From NCBI GenBank assembly GCA_033977485.1, contig CM066993.1, positions 67,000,864-67,064,863 of the forward strand: a stretch of DNA of 64,000 bases, in the 5' to 3' direction. Position 1 is the stretch's first letter; the number at the start of each line of letters is the position of its first letter. This document shows, one piece after another, positions 45,180-58,149 of this stretch. The DNA is from Hydrangea macrophylla (lineage: Eukaryota; Streptophyta; Magnoliopsida; Cornales; Hydrangeaceae). A program made the translations under genes and the position numbers. The notes beneath the pieces are model-generated. The model saw only the letters and a list, made by a program, of their open reading frames with translations. It searched no databases and was not told where the DNA came from.

Positions 45180-46823
45180 TGACACTACTAAAAATGTGTG
45201 TGCGCTTGTGTGCTATACCCAAGTGTAGGTAATCGTGCAAGTAGTAATCTGGTTAAGACCAGGTTGATCCCATAGGGAAGGTGATAAACTAAAAACCTAG
45301 ATTAATTTCTAAAAGGAAAAATAAAAATCAAAATATGAAAGGTTGTAGAACACGAAGTTCCACGAAGTAACTACTAAAAATAAAACAACTAAGTTAAATT
45401 AAACTACTAATTAACTAAGCAACTCAAGCTAGATTTGAAAACGTGTTTTTCTTAATAAAAGGGAATGTTGGGATCACACGAATCCACAGCATCCTAGCCA
45501 TCTACCATGCAGTTTACATTTAAGCTCTAGGGAGTGTGTCTATCTACAGTATTCCGTATTTTCTAAAGATAAAGAATCAATAGCCCATTCATGGCCAGGA
45601 CTACATCATCACATTTATTTCCAAAACACATAAAGGTGGTTTAAAACAATAGTTAAGTCTTGCATTCTGAATGGTGTTAGCATTCAAAATGGCTTGCAAA
45701 ACTTATTGAAGAAAAAGGCCTTAAGGCTTAAAGTAATGAAACTGTTTTGACAAACTGAGCATTTAGGGACAGTTTGATAACAAATCTCAAAAGTAAAAAG
45801 TCTTGGAATACTGCATAAAGACTACTCAAGAATCAGAGAGTTCGATCGATCGATGCGCTTTCGATCGATCGAACATCTCCATCTTTCAGTCGATCGAAAA
45901 GTCTTCGATCACTTGACTGTGCGTCTGCTTCGATCGATCGAACTACTTCGATCGATCGAATGCAGGTTTTATACTGCTGCATGGCAGAGACTGGAGATCA
46001 CTGTTTCATCATGATCTCCCAACCTGGGAACTACTCAGACATGGTCTGGAGTGTCTTAGATTCGTTTTTAACGTAAAAGTCCATTAAAGTCTTGTTTGGT
46101 TGTGATTTTAACATGTAATCTATGAAAACTAAAAGTTTAACCCTATCTAACATGCAAAGCTACGATTCTAGCAGATTAAACTACAATAAACTATAAGCAG
46201 AATGTAAATAAAACAATAAGATGTAACCTTGAATGAAGAATCTATATTAAACTATGAAAATCCAAGCCAAAACCAATGATAATCCTTGAAAAATACCTAC
46301 AAAAACCAAAAGAAAGCTCTCTACTCTCTATAAACTAATAAAAACTTAAGTGGGCGTCCTTTGGGACATAAATATAACGCATATATATACATAACCCTAA
46401 GGCTAGGGTTTAAAACTCTGTTTCTGCTGCGTGCGCGTAACTTCTTATAAAATCCATGTTCGATCGATCGAACATCACTCGATCGATCGTCTTCTGGAAT
46501 CTTCGATCGCTTGAACGTACTTCGATCGATCGAACCTTCGATCGGTTGAAGTTTCTACAATCGATCGAGGTTCACTTTGCATCTTTGAATTATCTTCCTT
46601 AAAATTCAGCAACCCTTTTATCTAGCTTTATCCATTTCTTCATACAGCAAACAGTAATCTGCACAGATTATAGCTAAAACAATACCACTTATCATAGTTT
46701 AATCATTTTATGTAAAAACTGACATTGTAATCCAAATTGCCGATTTGCAAGGGATTTATAGACTAAATCAGTGTATTTCGTTATTTTAGCGTAGTTGTAT
46801 TTTACAAATACCCCCGCTTGTCA
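45180..46823 (-). repeat. Solo LTR in copia reverse transcriptase
   Basis: On the minus strand TGACAAGCGGGGGTATTTG...GTAGTGTCA, so TGACA/TGTCA ends. Flanks ATACT (45175-45179) and ATACC (46824-46828) are a 4/5 TSD; a one-base shift would give a perfect AATAC. Coding sequence resumes beyond it. 1644 bp, no ORF, superfamily of the parent element unknown. Confidence 0.75.
45841..46570. repeat. TTCGATCGATCGAA palindrome clusters
   Basis: Two groups, 45841-45961 and 46458-46570, each with four to six copies or half copies of TTCGATCGATCGAA. Confidence 0.88.
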
Positions 46824-46861
46824 ATACCTATTCCCCGATCACTAGGATTACGTCCATCAGG

Positions 46862-47338
46862 ATGGTAATCGCTATAGTCGCTATCTATAACTTAGAATTA
46901 CATCAAATGGATGTAAAAATAGCGTTCCTTAATGGACATCTAGATGAAGAGATCTATATGGAACAGCTGGAAGGTTTCATTGTAAAGGGACAAGAACACA
47001 AATTGTGTCGACTTGTTAAGTCTCTTTATGGCTTAAAACAAGCGCCAAAGCAATGGCACGAGAAGTTTGATCACACCATGATCGCAAATGGTTTTAAAAT
47101 CAATGAATGCGATAAGTGTGTATATGTTAAAGAATTTGAAGATTTTTATGTCATCATGTGTTTATATGTTGATGACATATTGATAACCGGTACCAACAAG
47201 AAGGTTATCAATGAAACTAAGAAGTTGTTAAACTCAAGCTTTGACATGAAAGACATGGGTAAATCCGATGTTATTCTTGGTGTGCAAGTGAAATCAATTT
47301 CCGATGGATATCCTATCACACAATTACATTATATTTAG
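46862..47338 (+). pseudogene. copia reverse transcriptase C-terminal part
   Basis: Shows QMDVKIAFLNGHLDEEIYM, LYGLKQAPKQWHEKFD and the active-site motif LYVDDIL near 47163. Coding similarity begins at 46828, just after the LTR; a TAG closes the frame at 47336. Confidence 0.92.
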
Positions 47339-47466
47339 AAAATAATATAGAAGTTTGGACAATTTGATTGTAAAGCGGCTTTAACGTCGTATGATGCAAA
47401 CTGCAAGTTAAGGAAAAATGTGAGGGTTGCCATATCTCAACTTGATATTCTCAAGTTATTGGAAGT

Positions 47467-48114
47467 TTGATGTACACTATGAATTGTACAAGACCAGATA
47501 TTGCTTATTCGGTGGGAAGACTTGCTAGATACACTAGCAATCCGGGGAAAGAACATTGGGATGCTCTTATTAGAGGGTTAAGGTATCTAAAGCATACAAT
47601 GAGATATGGTTTTCACTACACACGGTATCCACCCATGGTAGAGGAATACTCTGATGCTAATTGGATCTCGGACAGTCAAGAAACCAAGTCCACAAGTGGG
47701 TATATATTCACTTTAGGTAGAGTTGTGATTTCTTGGAGATCAACAAAGCAAACATGTATAGCACGTTCAACGATGGAATCAGAATTCATTACCTTAGATA
47801 AGGCGGGTGAGGAAGCCGAGTGGCTTCGGAACTTCCTAGAAGATATTCCACTGTGGCAAAAGTGGGTAACGGCTATAGTTGTGCATTGTGATTACAATGC
47901 GACATCATCCGTGGCTAAGAATACCGTTTATAACGGCAAGTCAAGGCATATAAGGAGACGACACAATACAATCAAACAGTTGCTGTCTAGTGGTGTTATA
48001 ACGATTGACTATGTCAAGTCCAAAGAGAACATTACGGATCCTCTAACGAAAGGATTGCATCGAGATCAAGTTCAATATACTACGAAAGGAATGGGCCTAA
48101 AGTCAATACTTTGA
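47467..48114 (+). pseudogene. copia RNase H
   Basis: [51 protein letters not shown] and [18 protein letters not shown]: the complete C-terminal RNase H domain with the conserved TSGY and TMESE motifs. The first part (before 47467) is out of frame. Confidence 0.92.
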
Positions 48115-50253
48115 ACATCCCGGGCGGAAACCTAACCTAGTTGACTGGAGATTCCAAGATCTAGGTTCAATAGGAAAACTAGTTGGGGAAGTTCATGTTG
48201 TAAACACACATTTGTATAAAATGGTTTCATTCTTGTATATTGAATTGGTGTGCAATAAAATTGTTGATGTAGCGCCGCGCCCCGCCCCGCCCCGACACGG
48301 GTCCCGCAGGCGAGGGGGTGCTAACTAAAATAAAATTTTAAACAAGAGGGAGCAGACTGAACATACTTGTAATGCTTCGAGTCCTAGACCCGAAGCTTAT
48401 CTGAAAAACTTTCTCTTTAGAAAAATAAACGTTTAAACTTTAAAATCATTTAAAGTTCAAAGCTCTGAAACATTTAAATTTTTAAACCTCAAAGCTTTGA
48501 TACCATTTTACAATGCCCCGAGTCCTAGACTCTGAGAGTTGCTGCGGAAGCATAGAATAGACTTTCGAAAATCTTTGATGGGAAAACATAATCTTTATAG
48601 ACCAACGGATCTGATTAAAACCATAGCGGAAGCATTCAACTAGTCTCTTGAAAAGCTTTGCTTGTCAATTTAAAAGACATTAACAGAAATTCTTTATCGA
48701 TTCATCAAATGAACAACAGTGCAACGAAAAATATATAGATTTGATAAACATTTATCAATCTCATTCTCAAACTTTAGAATACAATTTTTAAATAGAAACT
48801 CAAACTTGGTTTCATATATCAAAAAGTGATACAATGACTTACTGTCTTTTTCTCAAACGTTAGAAACTCTTATAATAAAAACCCAAGGTTTTTAAGAATA
48901 CAAAGTGTCACGATCTCACAATTTCTTCCCTAAACGGGATCTTCATGAGTAAACTCTACTCCGGGCTTGAAAAATATATTCATCATTTGGAAAAACATTA
49001 ATAACACAGAAATCGGGTTTTCATTTGAAAACTATCCTTTCTTGAAACAAATCACTTTCAAGATAAGCAACGAAAAATCAAAGTTAAGCTATCATGCTAT
49101 TTAAAAGCAGGTGGACTAACACTTGTCCAATTAAATCATAACATGCTCTTTGAACCATCATTTAAATTAAATTCCCATAAACTTGACCTTCAAACAAAGC
49201 GAAAGTTCATCAATTCTCGCTATCTATATCACCTGAAAAGGAAATGCTTGATAGTCCATATGCCAAAAAGGCTCGTATAGTCATATAACCGCACAATAAC
49301 ATCTGTTATACAACATGCGTGAGTGCAATGAATGCCAATGTCATGTATGAAAATCACTTTTCGTGCATTTTCAAACACTCACCCTCAATCGTCAATATCA
49401 TTACCCGGACCATGGGCTTCCCGTCCACGTAGGCCTAGCCTCAAACGTGCGGGACTTTGGGCCTTACGAATTACACGGAGGCCTAGCCTTTACCGTTATG
49501 GGGGTTTTTGTAGCACATCCCGCAATTCGAATTCCTAGTGGTACCCATCTCACACGCCTACCCACAAATCCGGGATTTCTATCTTTCAAAACAAAATCCC
49601 TCCTAGAGGGTTTTATGCATGGAAGCCTCTAAGGTCTTCCTTTTTTTTCAAAACTTGGAAGTCTCTAAGATCTTCCTTTTAAAAAATCGAAAGCCTTTAA
49701 GGTCTTTCATCCCAAAATCATTTTCGTGATTTTCATGATCATGCTCATGCTTATGAAATGCTATGACATATGCGAGCTCTAAGCATCCAGACATATTCAA
49801 TATTTCATAAGACAAATTATCAAGACATGCTATTATTTAAAGCAACACAATAGACATGCTGAAAATCACCCAAGTAAACACATAAAGCATAGTAACTCAA
49901 TTAACCACTTAAGGCATAGCAGCTCAAGTAAACACTTAAAGCATCACAGTTCATATAAACATATAAGTACACTGTTAACATGTTAAACAACTTTATTGAG
50001 GGTTATACGGAACTACCGTTCACCGAGGATAGTCTGAATAATTTAATCAGAACAGAAACTGGAACTGCTCAATCTATTACAAATCTCGATATACAATAAT
50101 GCGCGTATATCAGTGAGGTACAACACCTCAAAGTATGAGTACAACTACTATTAAAGTAAAGTACAACTCTTAAAGCTTAGGGTACAAAGTCCCTTAGCTC
50201 AAAACAGACTTAAATACAATAAAATAGAAGATTTCACCAAACTGCCTGAGGTC

Positions 50254-50416
50254 GCGCGCGCGGGCCACTCGCGCAGGCCGCTAGCGCGAACCCTCGCTCG
50301 CGCGGAATGTGTTCAGAAGGGTCACGTGTTTATTATAACAACAGTTTTCAAAAATAGCCTGGTCGCGCGAGCAGGCCGCTAGCGCGACCCCTCGCTCGCG
50401 CGGATCGCGCGCGCGA
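50254..50416. repeat. CGCGCG / CGCTAGCG palindromic cluster in the solo LTR
   Basis: GCGCGCGCG, CGCTAGCGCGA and CTCGCTCGCGCGGA words occur twice each around a 55 bp spacer, a sharp GC peak in an AT-rich LTR. Confidence 0.85.
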
Positions 50417-51254
50417 GATGTCACAGTGTCGTCTTCTTCTTTCTTTTTTCCCTGTTTTGAAATCAAAGGTTGGTTTTTACCCATTTTGAAAACTTAATCA
50501 AAAATAGACTTCCAATATATGAATCTCTCCCTTTTTCTGCATAGATTTCAAATATGAAATCAGTTTTTCAAGAATCCAAACACAGCTCTTGATTTTATCG
50601 AAAAACTGAACGGTGACAAAACTTTAATTCGACCGTTCGTCGCACCTGCTATGAATTAGCCTTTGAAATTTAAAACACAGCCTCGTGGGATCGAGACCTT
50701 TCATTTGATATAAAGAAATCACGTTTCTGTGACTATTTTTCTGCTCGCTATTTTTGGACCCTTAACGATATATATATATATATGAAATACATAAATATAT
50801 ATACATGAAATTTTACATATATCTGAATCTATATCAATAGTGCTATATAAAACTGAAATCACGAATTACAATTGGACATTTTCCCAGTTTGAATTTACTG
50901 AGAAAGGTAGAGAACTCCCAAATTAGAAATCAAGCTTTGATTTTGCAAGCACTCACTGAATTGAGTATCTAAAATATATGTGTGTGTGACTTGTATAGTT
51001 GAGAGAGAGAGACATAGTGGAGAGGCAGAGAGTTGAGATGAGAGTTTGTGTCTTGTATTGGGGGTGGGTGTACTATATATAGATATAGACTAGCTTGGCC
51101 ACCAAGTGGCTTCAAGCATAAGCCCACAACATACACACAACACAGTCACACGCACACACTGTGCACAAGAATTTTCTTTGGCTCCAAGTTCCACATGGGA
51201 GTTTATCTCATGTGGTTGTGCTCACATGATGTTGCACCCACACAGGTAAAAATT

Positions 51255-53325
51255 TATAACACCCACATTTGTGTTATTGCTTTTGCATTTCATTGTCATG
51301 CATGATAATGTGATGTGGCGTGTCTTATGACACATGATTGGGTGAGTTTTGACTCACGAATTGATTTGGGTGTCTGTATTAGAGAACCCTTTGAAACTGT
51401 TGTGATTGAGGATTTATTGTTTGTGAAGTCTCTCCGAGTATGAGACGGTCACTGTGGAACACTTTAAATGTTTATCTGAAAATAAATGTTTACCTGTGTA
51501 TTGCAATATCTGTATTATTTTCTGGCTTAGAATATATTTCTGTTGTTAGATTTAGTATCCTGGTGAGAACGAATGAACACGCTATTAATTTGGTAGGCTA
51601 ATTAGCAACTTCGGAAACGTCATGTAGAAATTCGCGTTTTAGCGACCAAACAAAACTTAGTCGAAAACTTTTATGATTTTGAAGTTTCACTTATAAAGCT
51701 ATGAATTAGCTGTGTAGAAAGTTTCAGAGATTAATTAGGAGTTTTGAAAACTCGTGGGGAGGTTAACGTAATTCCCGAGAGTTTTGCCTATATATAGATA
51801 GAGATGGTTGGGATATTTTTCATAAGTCTTAACCTAAATTCCAAAAGGAGGCCAAAAGGGGGCTAGAGGGAGATTTAGTTGCTTCAAGCTTTGCGACGCC
51901 AAACGACGACCTTCTGTCAGTCTGTTTTCTTCCATATTTCATATTCGAGCTCCTCGAGGTAAGAGCTTCATTTTGATATATGTTAGGGCTTGTTTGGCCA
52001 AGTTTTCTGAAAAGTTATTTTCTAATTTTTCATAAAAGTTGATAAATGGAATTCTGATCCATAAGAATTGTACTAGACGGACTTCAACACATTCTTTGTG
52101 CACGGGTTTTCTTCAGATTGAATTATAGGAGCGTTATTTGGAGGTGAGTGATTCAACTATGTTTTTGGAATGATTTCTTGACATGTATTCATGTTTTGTG
52201 TGAATAGCATGTATTAATTCTTAGAGATATATTGTGTAGTTCATATTGGGCATTTATATTGATAAGTAGGCTCAATAGCACGGTGATATGTTTTAATTAC
52301 CGCGAGTATGGTGATATGTATTTGAGCATGTTAAGTTGCTTATTTGGGTCAGAAGGAGCACGTGGTCACCGTGCCATTTTGTGGACCCAATATAGGCATT
52401 AAAGTCGCACGATTGAAGAGAAGAATCGTGGGTCTTACCCTTTCGCGTGGACTTATTGGCGAGGAGTCGCGGATTGGGAATATGGACGGGCACGTGAGTC
52501 TCCGGCGACTAGTATGAAATGTAGAGATGTGAATGCGGACATGTTTATCATTCGTGTGCATATGTTGTTTTATTCACTAAGCTTTAGCTTAAAAAAATCA
52601 AAATATGTGTGGTTATTCAAATAACCATTGCAGGTGTTAATGCTGGCGAGAAATCGCAGAAGTGAGTACGTGGGTTGGGAGTTCGCTTGAAAGGCAACTT
52701 GAATGATAATCTTGTAGTTTTGGGATAATAGGAATGTTGTAATAAGAATTTGGTTGTTTTAACCCATGTTTAACTTGGTATAATAGAATGGATCTAGAAC
52801 GTTGTAATGGACTATAACATGTTGTAATTATGTTTGGTAATGCTTTAATACAGTTAAGATTACTTTGGAGTGCTTTTGGAAATGCGTGTTTGATCCTTGG
52901 TTGAAGTTAGAAAGCTTTAAACTTGAAATTCTGCAGAATGGTCTGTTGCCAGGGGAGCAGTCGACGGGGCAGTCGACGGGACAGTACAGTTTAGCTACTG
53001 CTTCTTAATATGGTAAAAGCAGTCGACGGGGCAGTCGACTGGACAGTGCAGTTCGGTTTTTTTTTCTTATTTTGGTAAAAGCAGTCGACTGGGCCATGCC
53101 TTAGTCGACTGGACCTCTGAAGGTTAATGTGTTTATTTTGTTCTGCTTACTTCAGTCGACTGAGGGTCCCTACCCAGTCGACTGAACCTCTGATTTTGAA
53201 AATGTGTTTTGTTTTTCCGCTGCGTGTGTTCTTCAAACCTAATTTTGGGAACGTTAATGAATTGGTTTAGCCTCGGTGGCGTGCCACGGGCTCCGGTTCC
53301 GCTATTGTGGGACCGGGCTGTGACA
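51255..53325 (+). repeat. 5' LTR
   Basis: Begins TATAACACCC (not TG) and ends GGGCTGTGACA. TATA box TATATATAG at 51789; apparent donors at 51959 (CTCGAG/GTAAGAG) and 52144 (GGAG/GTGAGTG), apparent acceptors at 52116 (TTTCTTCAG) and 52633 (ATTGCAG). Confidence 0.93.
52957..53184. repeat. CAGTCGACTG / CAGTCGACGG cluster in 5' LTR
   Basis: Eight or so copies of the CAGTCGAC core with GG or TG endings, starting 20 bp after CTGCAGAA. Repeated in the 3' LTR at 59867-60108 with one extra 12-bp unit. Confidence 0.88.
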
Positions 53326-53330
53326 TTTAG

Positions 53331-53342
53331 TGGTATCAGAGC
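53331..53342 (+). promoter_or_regulatory. Primer binding site (initiator Met tRNA)
   Basis: TGGTATCAGAGC, 5 bp after the 5' LTR. Confidence 0.95.
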
Positions 53343-53553
53343 ATAAGTTTAGAGCCTTGGGAACGAGTGACATTATATATGTTGAGTGACGTCGAGTGGA
53401 GTGTGTAATTATGAAGATGATTGTTATCATTGTAGAAATGCTTCATGTGTTAGCATTTGTTGATTGTGATGAACTGTGCACATATATCTATATTGTGGCA
53501 TAGCATGCATGGTCATTATGCATTGAACTCAACAGGGGACTATTTGAAACATT

Positions 53554-55047
53554 ATGGCTGATCCACCAAGAGAATTGTCACCGCATTCGCGGATGGACCA
53601 AATAGTAAATATGGTGAGAAATTTCATACAAGCGGTAAGTGAAAGAGAACAGATGAACGTTCAGCCTCCATCAGTAGAAATTCGTTATGTCAATGCACCA
53701 CCGGCACCGCGACCTCAACACACAATCGTGGAACAGTTTCATAAGCGGAAACCGACCTTGTATTATGGACAAGTTGACATAGACTTGGCCGATCATTGGA
53801 TGATGGACATGGAAAGACATTTTCGTCAGATAATATGTACCGATGAGGAGAAAATTTTATGCGCATCTGATACGTTGATGGGCGAAGCATTGGATTGGTG
53901 GAACAACATGCTTGAACAAGGGAAGCCAACCACGTGGGAAGCATTTAAAGAAGAATTCAACAAACGTTTCTTTCCGCAATCTGCTCATACTCAGAAACGT
54001 CAAGAGTTTGCGAGTTTAGTTCAGGGAGATATGACCGTGGGTGAGTATGTTTCTCGTTTCAATGCCTTGTTACGATTTGGGAAAACTACCGTTCCGACTG
54101 ATAGGGATAAAGCTCGTAAGTTTGAGGAAGGGCTTAGAGAGAATATCCGTGGCCGTGTGGACATGTTGCAACACCCGACCGTTTCTCTAGTCGAGGAAGC
54201 CGCCCGTATAGCTGAGAAGAGTGTCGATCGATATCGACAAGGGCAACAAGGAAAGAGACCCAATGACAATAGGGGCAAGAGCCAAGGGAATACGAAAAGA
54301 CCGTTCATGCAAGGTTCAGGATCGAATATGGGTAGTCAAGGAGGAAGTGTGTTGGTTGGAGATTCGAGACCGTTGTGTCCAACATGTAACCTGCGACACA
54401 GAGGGACTTGCTATCAATTGACCACTTGCTATTTTTGCAAACAATTGGGGCATGTGTCTAGGAATTGTCCTTTGAACGCAAATTCGACTACACCAAACAC
54501 AACCTCAAACACAAGGAGTTACAATCCAGAGATAAGAGGAAAATGTTTTGAATGTGGACAACCAGGACACATAGCGAAGAACTGCCCGAGTAAGAGACAA
54601 CCGGGAATGAGTACCGGTGCATCGAGTGTGCCAAGCGGATCAAGGGTAGAACCTCGAGTAGATAAAGGGAAAGGAATCACGCAACAACAAGGACGATACT
54701 TCCAGCTCAGGCCGGGAAATACGGATGATACCATCGTATCAGGTATTCTTCCTATTTGTTCGTATCCTGCACGTATACTTATGGATTCTGGTTCAACGCA
54801 TTCATTTGTATCACGTGATTTTGTTAAGCATTTAACTGTTAAGTCAGAACCGCTAGGATATGATTTGTGTGTATCATTGCCTAGTAGTGAACCGTTAGTT
54901 ACTTCATCGATATTCAAGTCATGTGAGATCAAGATAGGTGATAAAGTCTTGAGCATTGATTTGATTCCGTTGACGGTGAATTACTTTGATGTTATCTTGG
55001 GTATGAATTGGTTGTCGGTTAATCAAGCCAGAATCGATTGTGAATAG
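53554..55047 (+). CDS. gag: Gag-protease of the Tekay-like element
   Basis: 497 residues. Retrotrans_gag domain about 75-200 (ADHWMMDMERHF, DWWNNMLEQGKPTTWEAFKEEF), a first Cys/His cluster at 275-286 (CPTCNLRHRGTC), CCHC knuckles at 292-305 and 331-344, and the aspartic protease motif LMDSGSTHSFV at about 409-419. Supplies capsid, RNA binding and particle maturation. It ends at a TAG (55045-55047) at a place where related elements read on into pol; the same frame stays open for about 60 more codons, so the stop is probably a point mutation. Confidence 0.93.
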   Translation: MADPPRELSPHSRMDQIVNMVRNFIQAVSEREQMNVQPPSVEIRYVNAPPAPRPQHTIVEQFHKRKPTLYYGQVDIDLADHWMMDMERHFRQIICTDEEKILCASDTLMGEALDWWNNMLEQGKPTTWEAFKEEFNKRFFPQSAHTQKRQEFASLVQGDMTVGEYVSRFNALLRFGKTTVPTDRDKARKFEEGLRENIRGRVDMLQHPTVSLVEEAARIAEKSVDRYRQGQQGKRPNDNRGKSQGNTKRPFMQGSGSNMGSQGGSVLVGDSRPLCPTCNLRHRGTCYQLTTCYFCKQLGHVSRNCPLNANSTTPNTTSNTRSYNPEIRGKCFECGQPGHIAKNCPSKRQPGMSTGASSVPSGSRVEPRVDKGKGITQQQGRYFQLRPGNTDDTIVSGILPICSYPARILMDSGSTHSFVSRDFVKHLTVKSEPLGYDLCVSLPSSEPLVTSSIFKSCEIKIGDKVLSIDLIPLTVNYFDVILGMNWLSVNQARIDCE

Positions 55048-55277
55048 AAACGAGTTAGTTTCTATCCGTCAGGGCGAGAAGAGTTTACTTTTCAGGGTAA
55101 GGGAGTGATTGTACCGCCGTACTTGATATCGGCGATTCAAGCAAGTAAGATGTTGAAGAAGGGTTGTTCAGGTTTCTTATGTTCAATTATCGACACGAGA
55201 GTTCTTAGACCACTAATAGAAGACATTCAGTAGTTCGAGAATTTCCAGATGTTTTTCCCGATGAGTTACCCGACGTA
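55048..55277 (+). pseudogene. Damaged junction between protease and pol
   Basis: The gag frame continues after the TAG to another TAG at 55231-55233. The pol frame takes over at about 55230, one base out of step, consistent with a single-base loss there. These two lesions separate gag-protease from pol. Confidence 0.75.
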
Positions 55278-58121
55278 TTGATTGAAAGAGAGCTCGAGTT
55301 CACAATAGAAGTAGTACCAGGGTCACAACCGGTATCCAAAGCACCGTACCGAATGGCACCGATAGAGTTGAAAGAATTGAAAGTTCCGTTAGAAGAACTA
55401 TTGGAGAAGGGTTTTATCCGGCCTAGTGTTTCACCATGGGGAGCTCCAGTCTTGTTTGTGAAGAAGAAAGATGGAACAATGCGTATGTGCATCGACTACC
55501 GAGAGTTGAATAAGTTGACCGTCAAGAACAAGTATCCATTGCCACGAATAGATGACTTGTTTGATCAGTTACAAGGGGCTCTGGTATTTTCAAAGATCGA
55601 CTTGAGATCCGATTACCATCAGTTGAAAGTCAAAGAGGAAGATATTGAGAAGACAACTTTCAGGACTCGATATGGTCACTTTGAATTTTTGGTTATGCCA
55701 TTTGGAGTGACTAATGCACCAGCTGCTTTCATGGACTTGATGAACCGTGTCTTCAAGGATTATTTAGATGAGTTCGTTATCGTGTTTATAGATGACATCC
55801 TAATCTACTCCAAAAGCGTAGAAGATCACGAGCATCATTTACGATTAGCTTTACAAAGATTGCGTGAAAAGAGATTATTCTGCAAATTGAAGAAGTGTGA
55901 GTTTTGGTTGACAGAGATAGCTTTCCTTGGACATATAGTGTCGGCAAAGGGAATTTCGGTAGACCCTCAGAAGATAGAAGCAGTTACCAACTGGGTGAGA
56001 CCAACGAATGTGACAGGCATCAGAAGTTTCCTAGGATTAGCTGGGTATTATCGGAGATTTGTAAAAGACTTTTCGAGTATAGCAATGCCGATGACACAGT
56101 TAATGAGGAAAGATATTGCTTTTGTTTGGAGTCCGAAATGTGAAGAAAGTTTTCGAGAGTTGAAAGGTCGACTAGTGAAAGCACCAATTTTAGCCATTCC
56201 ATCAGGGACTGAAGGGTTTATCATTTACAGTGATGCTTCATATAGAGGTTTAGGTTGCGTTCTTATGCAAGGTGATAAAGTCATTGCGTATGCACCGAGA
56301 CAACTTAGACCGCACGAGAAGAATTATCCAACACATGATCTAGAATTAACCGCCGTGATTTTTGCATTGAAGATTTGGCGTCATTATCTATACGGAGAGA
56401 AATGTGAGATCTATACGGATCACAAGAGTTTGAAGTACCTATTTACACAACGAGATTTGAACATGAGGCAAAGGAGATGGTTAGAGTTGATGAAGGACTA
56501 TGACTTGTCAATTCAGTATCATCCGGGCAAGGCAAATGTCGTCGCCGATGCTCTTAGTCGCAAAGTACCAACCAATACCGCATCAGATTTGACTTCTCAG
56601 AAAGAACTAATACGAGATATGGAGAATTTGGAGCTTGAAGTGATACCGAGGATTGAAAGTGGCTTGATGTCGACGATAGTGGCACAACCACTCTTGATTC
56701 ACGAGATCGCAGAGAAACAACTTCAAGATGTGGCTTTGAAGAAGATTTGTGATGAGATTCCGATCGGCAAACAATCGGAATTTACTTTTGAGAATGATGT
56801 TTTGAGATTGGGAGGTAGAATTTGTGTGCCCAATGAGAAAGAGTTGAAAAGGAACATTCTAAAGGAAGCACACAACACGAAGTATACCGTTCACCCGGGA
56901 AGCACCAAGATGTATAGAGACTTGAGACATGTTTATTGGTGGCTGGGAATGAAGAGAGAAATAGCACGCTATGTTTCGCGTTGTACTAGTTGTCAACAAG
57001 TAAAGGCCGAACGCCAAGTACCCTCGGGATTATTACAACCATTACCGATAGCTGAGTGGAAATGGGAACACATAACAATGGATTTTGTTAGTGGATTTTC
57101 GAGGTCGAAGAGATTGAACACTATTATTTGGGTGATTGTTGATCGTTTGACGAAGTCGTCGCACTTCCTACCCATCCGAACAACTAAGCCAATGACGTTA
57201 GCTAAGTTGTATATTCGCGAAATTGTGAGACTACATGGTATCCCAGTTTCTATCGTTTCAGATAGGGATAGTAGTTTTACATCGAAGTTTTGGAGAGCCT
57301 TGCAAGAAGCAATGGGTACCAAATTGCACTTTAGTACAGCCTTTCATCCTCAGACCGATGGTGAATCAGAGAGAGTAATCCAGATTTTGGAAGACATGCT
57401 TAGGCTATGTGTACTTAATTTTCAGGGTGATTGGGAAGACCATTTGTCGTTGATTGAGTTTGCATATAACAACAGTTTTCAGTCGAGTATTGGAATGGCT
57501 CCTTATGAAGCTTTATATGGTCGTGTATGTCGTTCACCAATTAGTTGGATAGAGGTGGGTGAAAGAAAGATTGAAGGGCCGAAAATTGTACAAGAAACGA
57601 CGGATAAGATAAAGGTAATTAGACAACGGTTACTGACAGATCAGAGTAGGTATAAGAGTTATGCCGACAAGCGCAGACGGCCGTTAGAATTTGACGTGGG
57701 AGACTTAGTGTATTTGAAGGTGTCACCTTCAAAGGGAATAATCAAATTTGGTAGATACGGGAAACTCAACCCGAGGTATGTAGGACCTTTTGAAATCATT
57801 GGAAAGATTGGACCCGTAGCTTATCGTTTGAACTTGCCGAGCGAGTATGCTCAAGTTCATAACGTATTTCATGTATCGTTGTTACGCAAACAATTAGTGG
57901 AAGATAGAGATCAAGTGATGACTCCGATATCGAATGAGATTCAGAGTGATTTAACGTATGTCGCATATCCGGTAGAGATCTTAGACCGGAAGGATCAAGT
58001 CTTACAAAATAAAGTAATATCGAAAGTGAAAGTGTTATGGCGTAGCCAAACTACGGAAGAGATGACGTGGGAGATAGAAGATGAGATGCGTATTCAGTAT
58101 CCGCACCTTTTCGAGACGTGA
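55278..58121 (+). CDS. pol: Pol: reverse transcriptase, RNase H, integrase, chromodomain
   Basis: 947 residues open from this ATG (the frame is open upstream to about 55230). Reverse transcriptase to about 240 with VFIDDIL at 169-175; RNase H about 310-430 ([21 protein letters not shown]); integrase zinc finger H532, H539, C569, C572; integrase core D602 (TMDFVSG), D662 (SDRDSSF), E698 (GESERV); GPY-like region (RYVGPFEII) and a C-terminal chromodomain ([27 protein letters not shown]). All catalytic residues I can check are present. The enzyme copies the RNA to DNA in particles and inserts it; the chromodomain may steer integration to marked chromatin. Confidence 0.95.
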   Translation: MIERELEFTIEVVPGSQPVSKAPYRMAPIELKELKVPLEELLEKGFIRPSVSPWGAPVLFVKKKDGTMRMCIDYRELNKLTVKNKYPLPRIDDLFDQLQGALVFSKIDLRSDYHQLKVKEEDIEKTTFRTRYGHFEFLVMPFGVTNAPAAFMDLMNRVFKDYLDEFVIVFIDDILIYSKSVEDHEHHLRLALQRLREKRLFCKLKKCEFWLTEIAFLGHIVSAKGISVDPQKIEAVTNWVRPTNVTGIRSFLGLAGYYRRFVKDFSSIAMPMTQLMRKDIAFVWSPKCEESFRELKGRLVKAPILAIPSGTEGFIIYSDASYRGLGCVLMQGDKVIAYAPRQLRPHEKNYPTHDLELTAVIFALKIWRHYLYGEKCEIYTDHKSLKYLFTQRDLNMRQRRWLELMKDYDLSIQYHPGKANVVADALSRKVPTNTASDLTSQKELIRDMENLELEVIPRIESGLMSTIVAQPLLIHEIAEKQLQDVALKKICDEIPIGKQSEFTFENDVLRLGGRICVPNEKELKRNILKEAHNTKYTVHPGSTKMYRDLRHVYWWLGMKREIARYVSRCTSCQQVKAERQVPSGLLQPLPIAEWKWEHITMDFVSGFSRSKRLNTIIWVIVDRLTKSSHFLPIRTTKPMTLAKLYIREIVRLHGIPVSIVSDRDSSFTSKFWRALQEAMGTKLHFSTAFHPQTDGESERVIQILEDMLRLCVLNFQGDWEDHLSLIEFAYNNSFQSSIGMAPYEALYGRVCRSPISWIEVGERKIEGPKIVQETTDKIKVIRQRLLTDQSRYKSYADKRRRPLEFDVGDLVYLKVSPSKGIIKFGRYGKLNPRYVGPFEIIGKIGPVAYRLNLPSEYAQVHNVFHVSLLRKQLVEDRDQVMTPISNEIQSDLTYVAYPVEILDRKDQVLQNKVISKVKVLWRSQTTEEMTWEIEDEMRIQYPHLFET

Positions 58122-58149
58122 GGTATAAGTTTGGGGACAAACTTCTTTT

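Larger units (their letters stand above)
39534..48114 (+). pseudogene. Ty1/copia retrotransposon polyprotein, dead, with two LTR insertions
   Basis: Order gag, protease, integrase, reverse transcriptase, RNase H, the copia order. It is broken by a frameshift near 39737, stops at 40154, 43981, 44352, 44976 and others, and by LTR insertions at 40535-43537 and 45180-46823. Both insertions sit in coding sequence and the protein continues on the far side. The 3' tail after 48117 (CCCGGGCGGAAACC) continues past a third insertion at 60322. Neither LTR of this element could be matched. Confidence 0.9.

Noticed and set aside
52293..52561. Minus-strand open frames conserved in both LTRs (also 59202-59470)
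   Set aside because: Conserved simply because the two LTRs are recent copies of each other; antisense to the element and without a domain.
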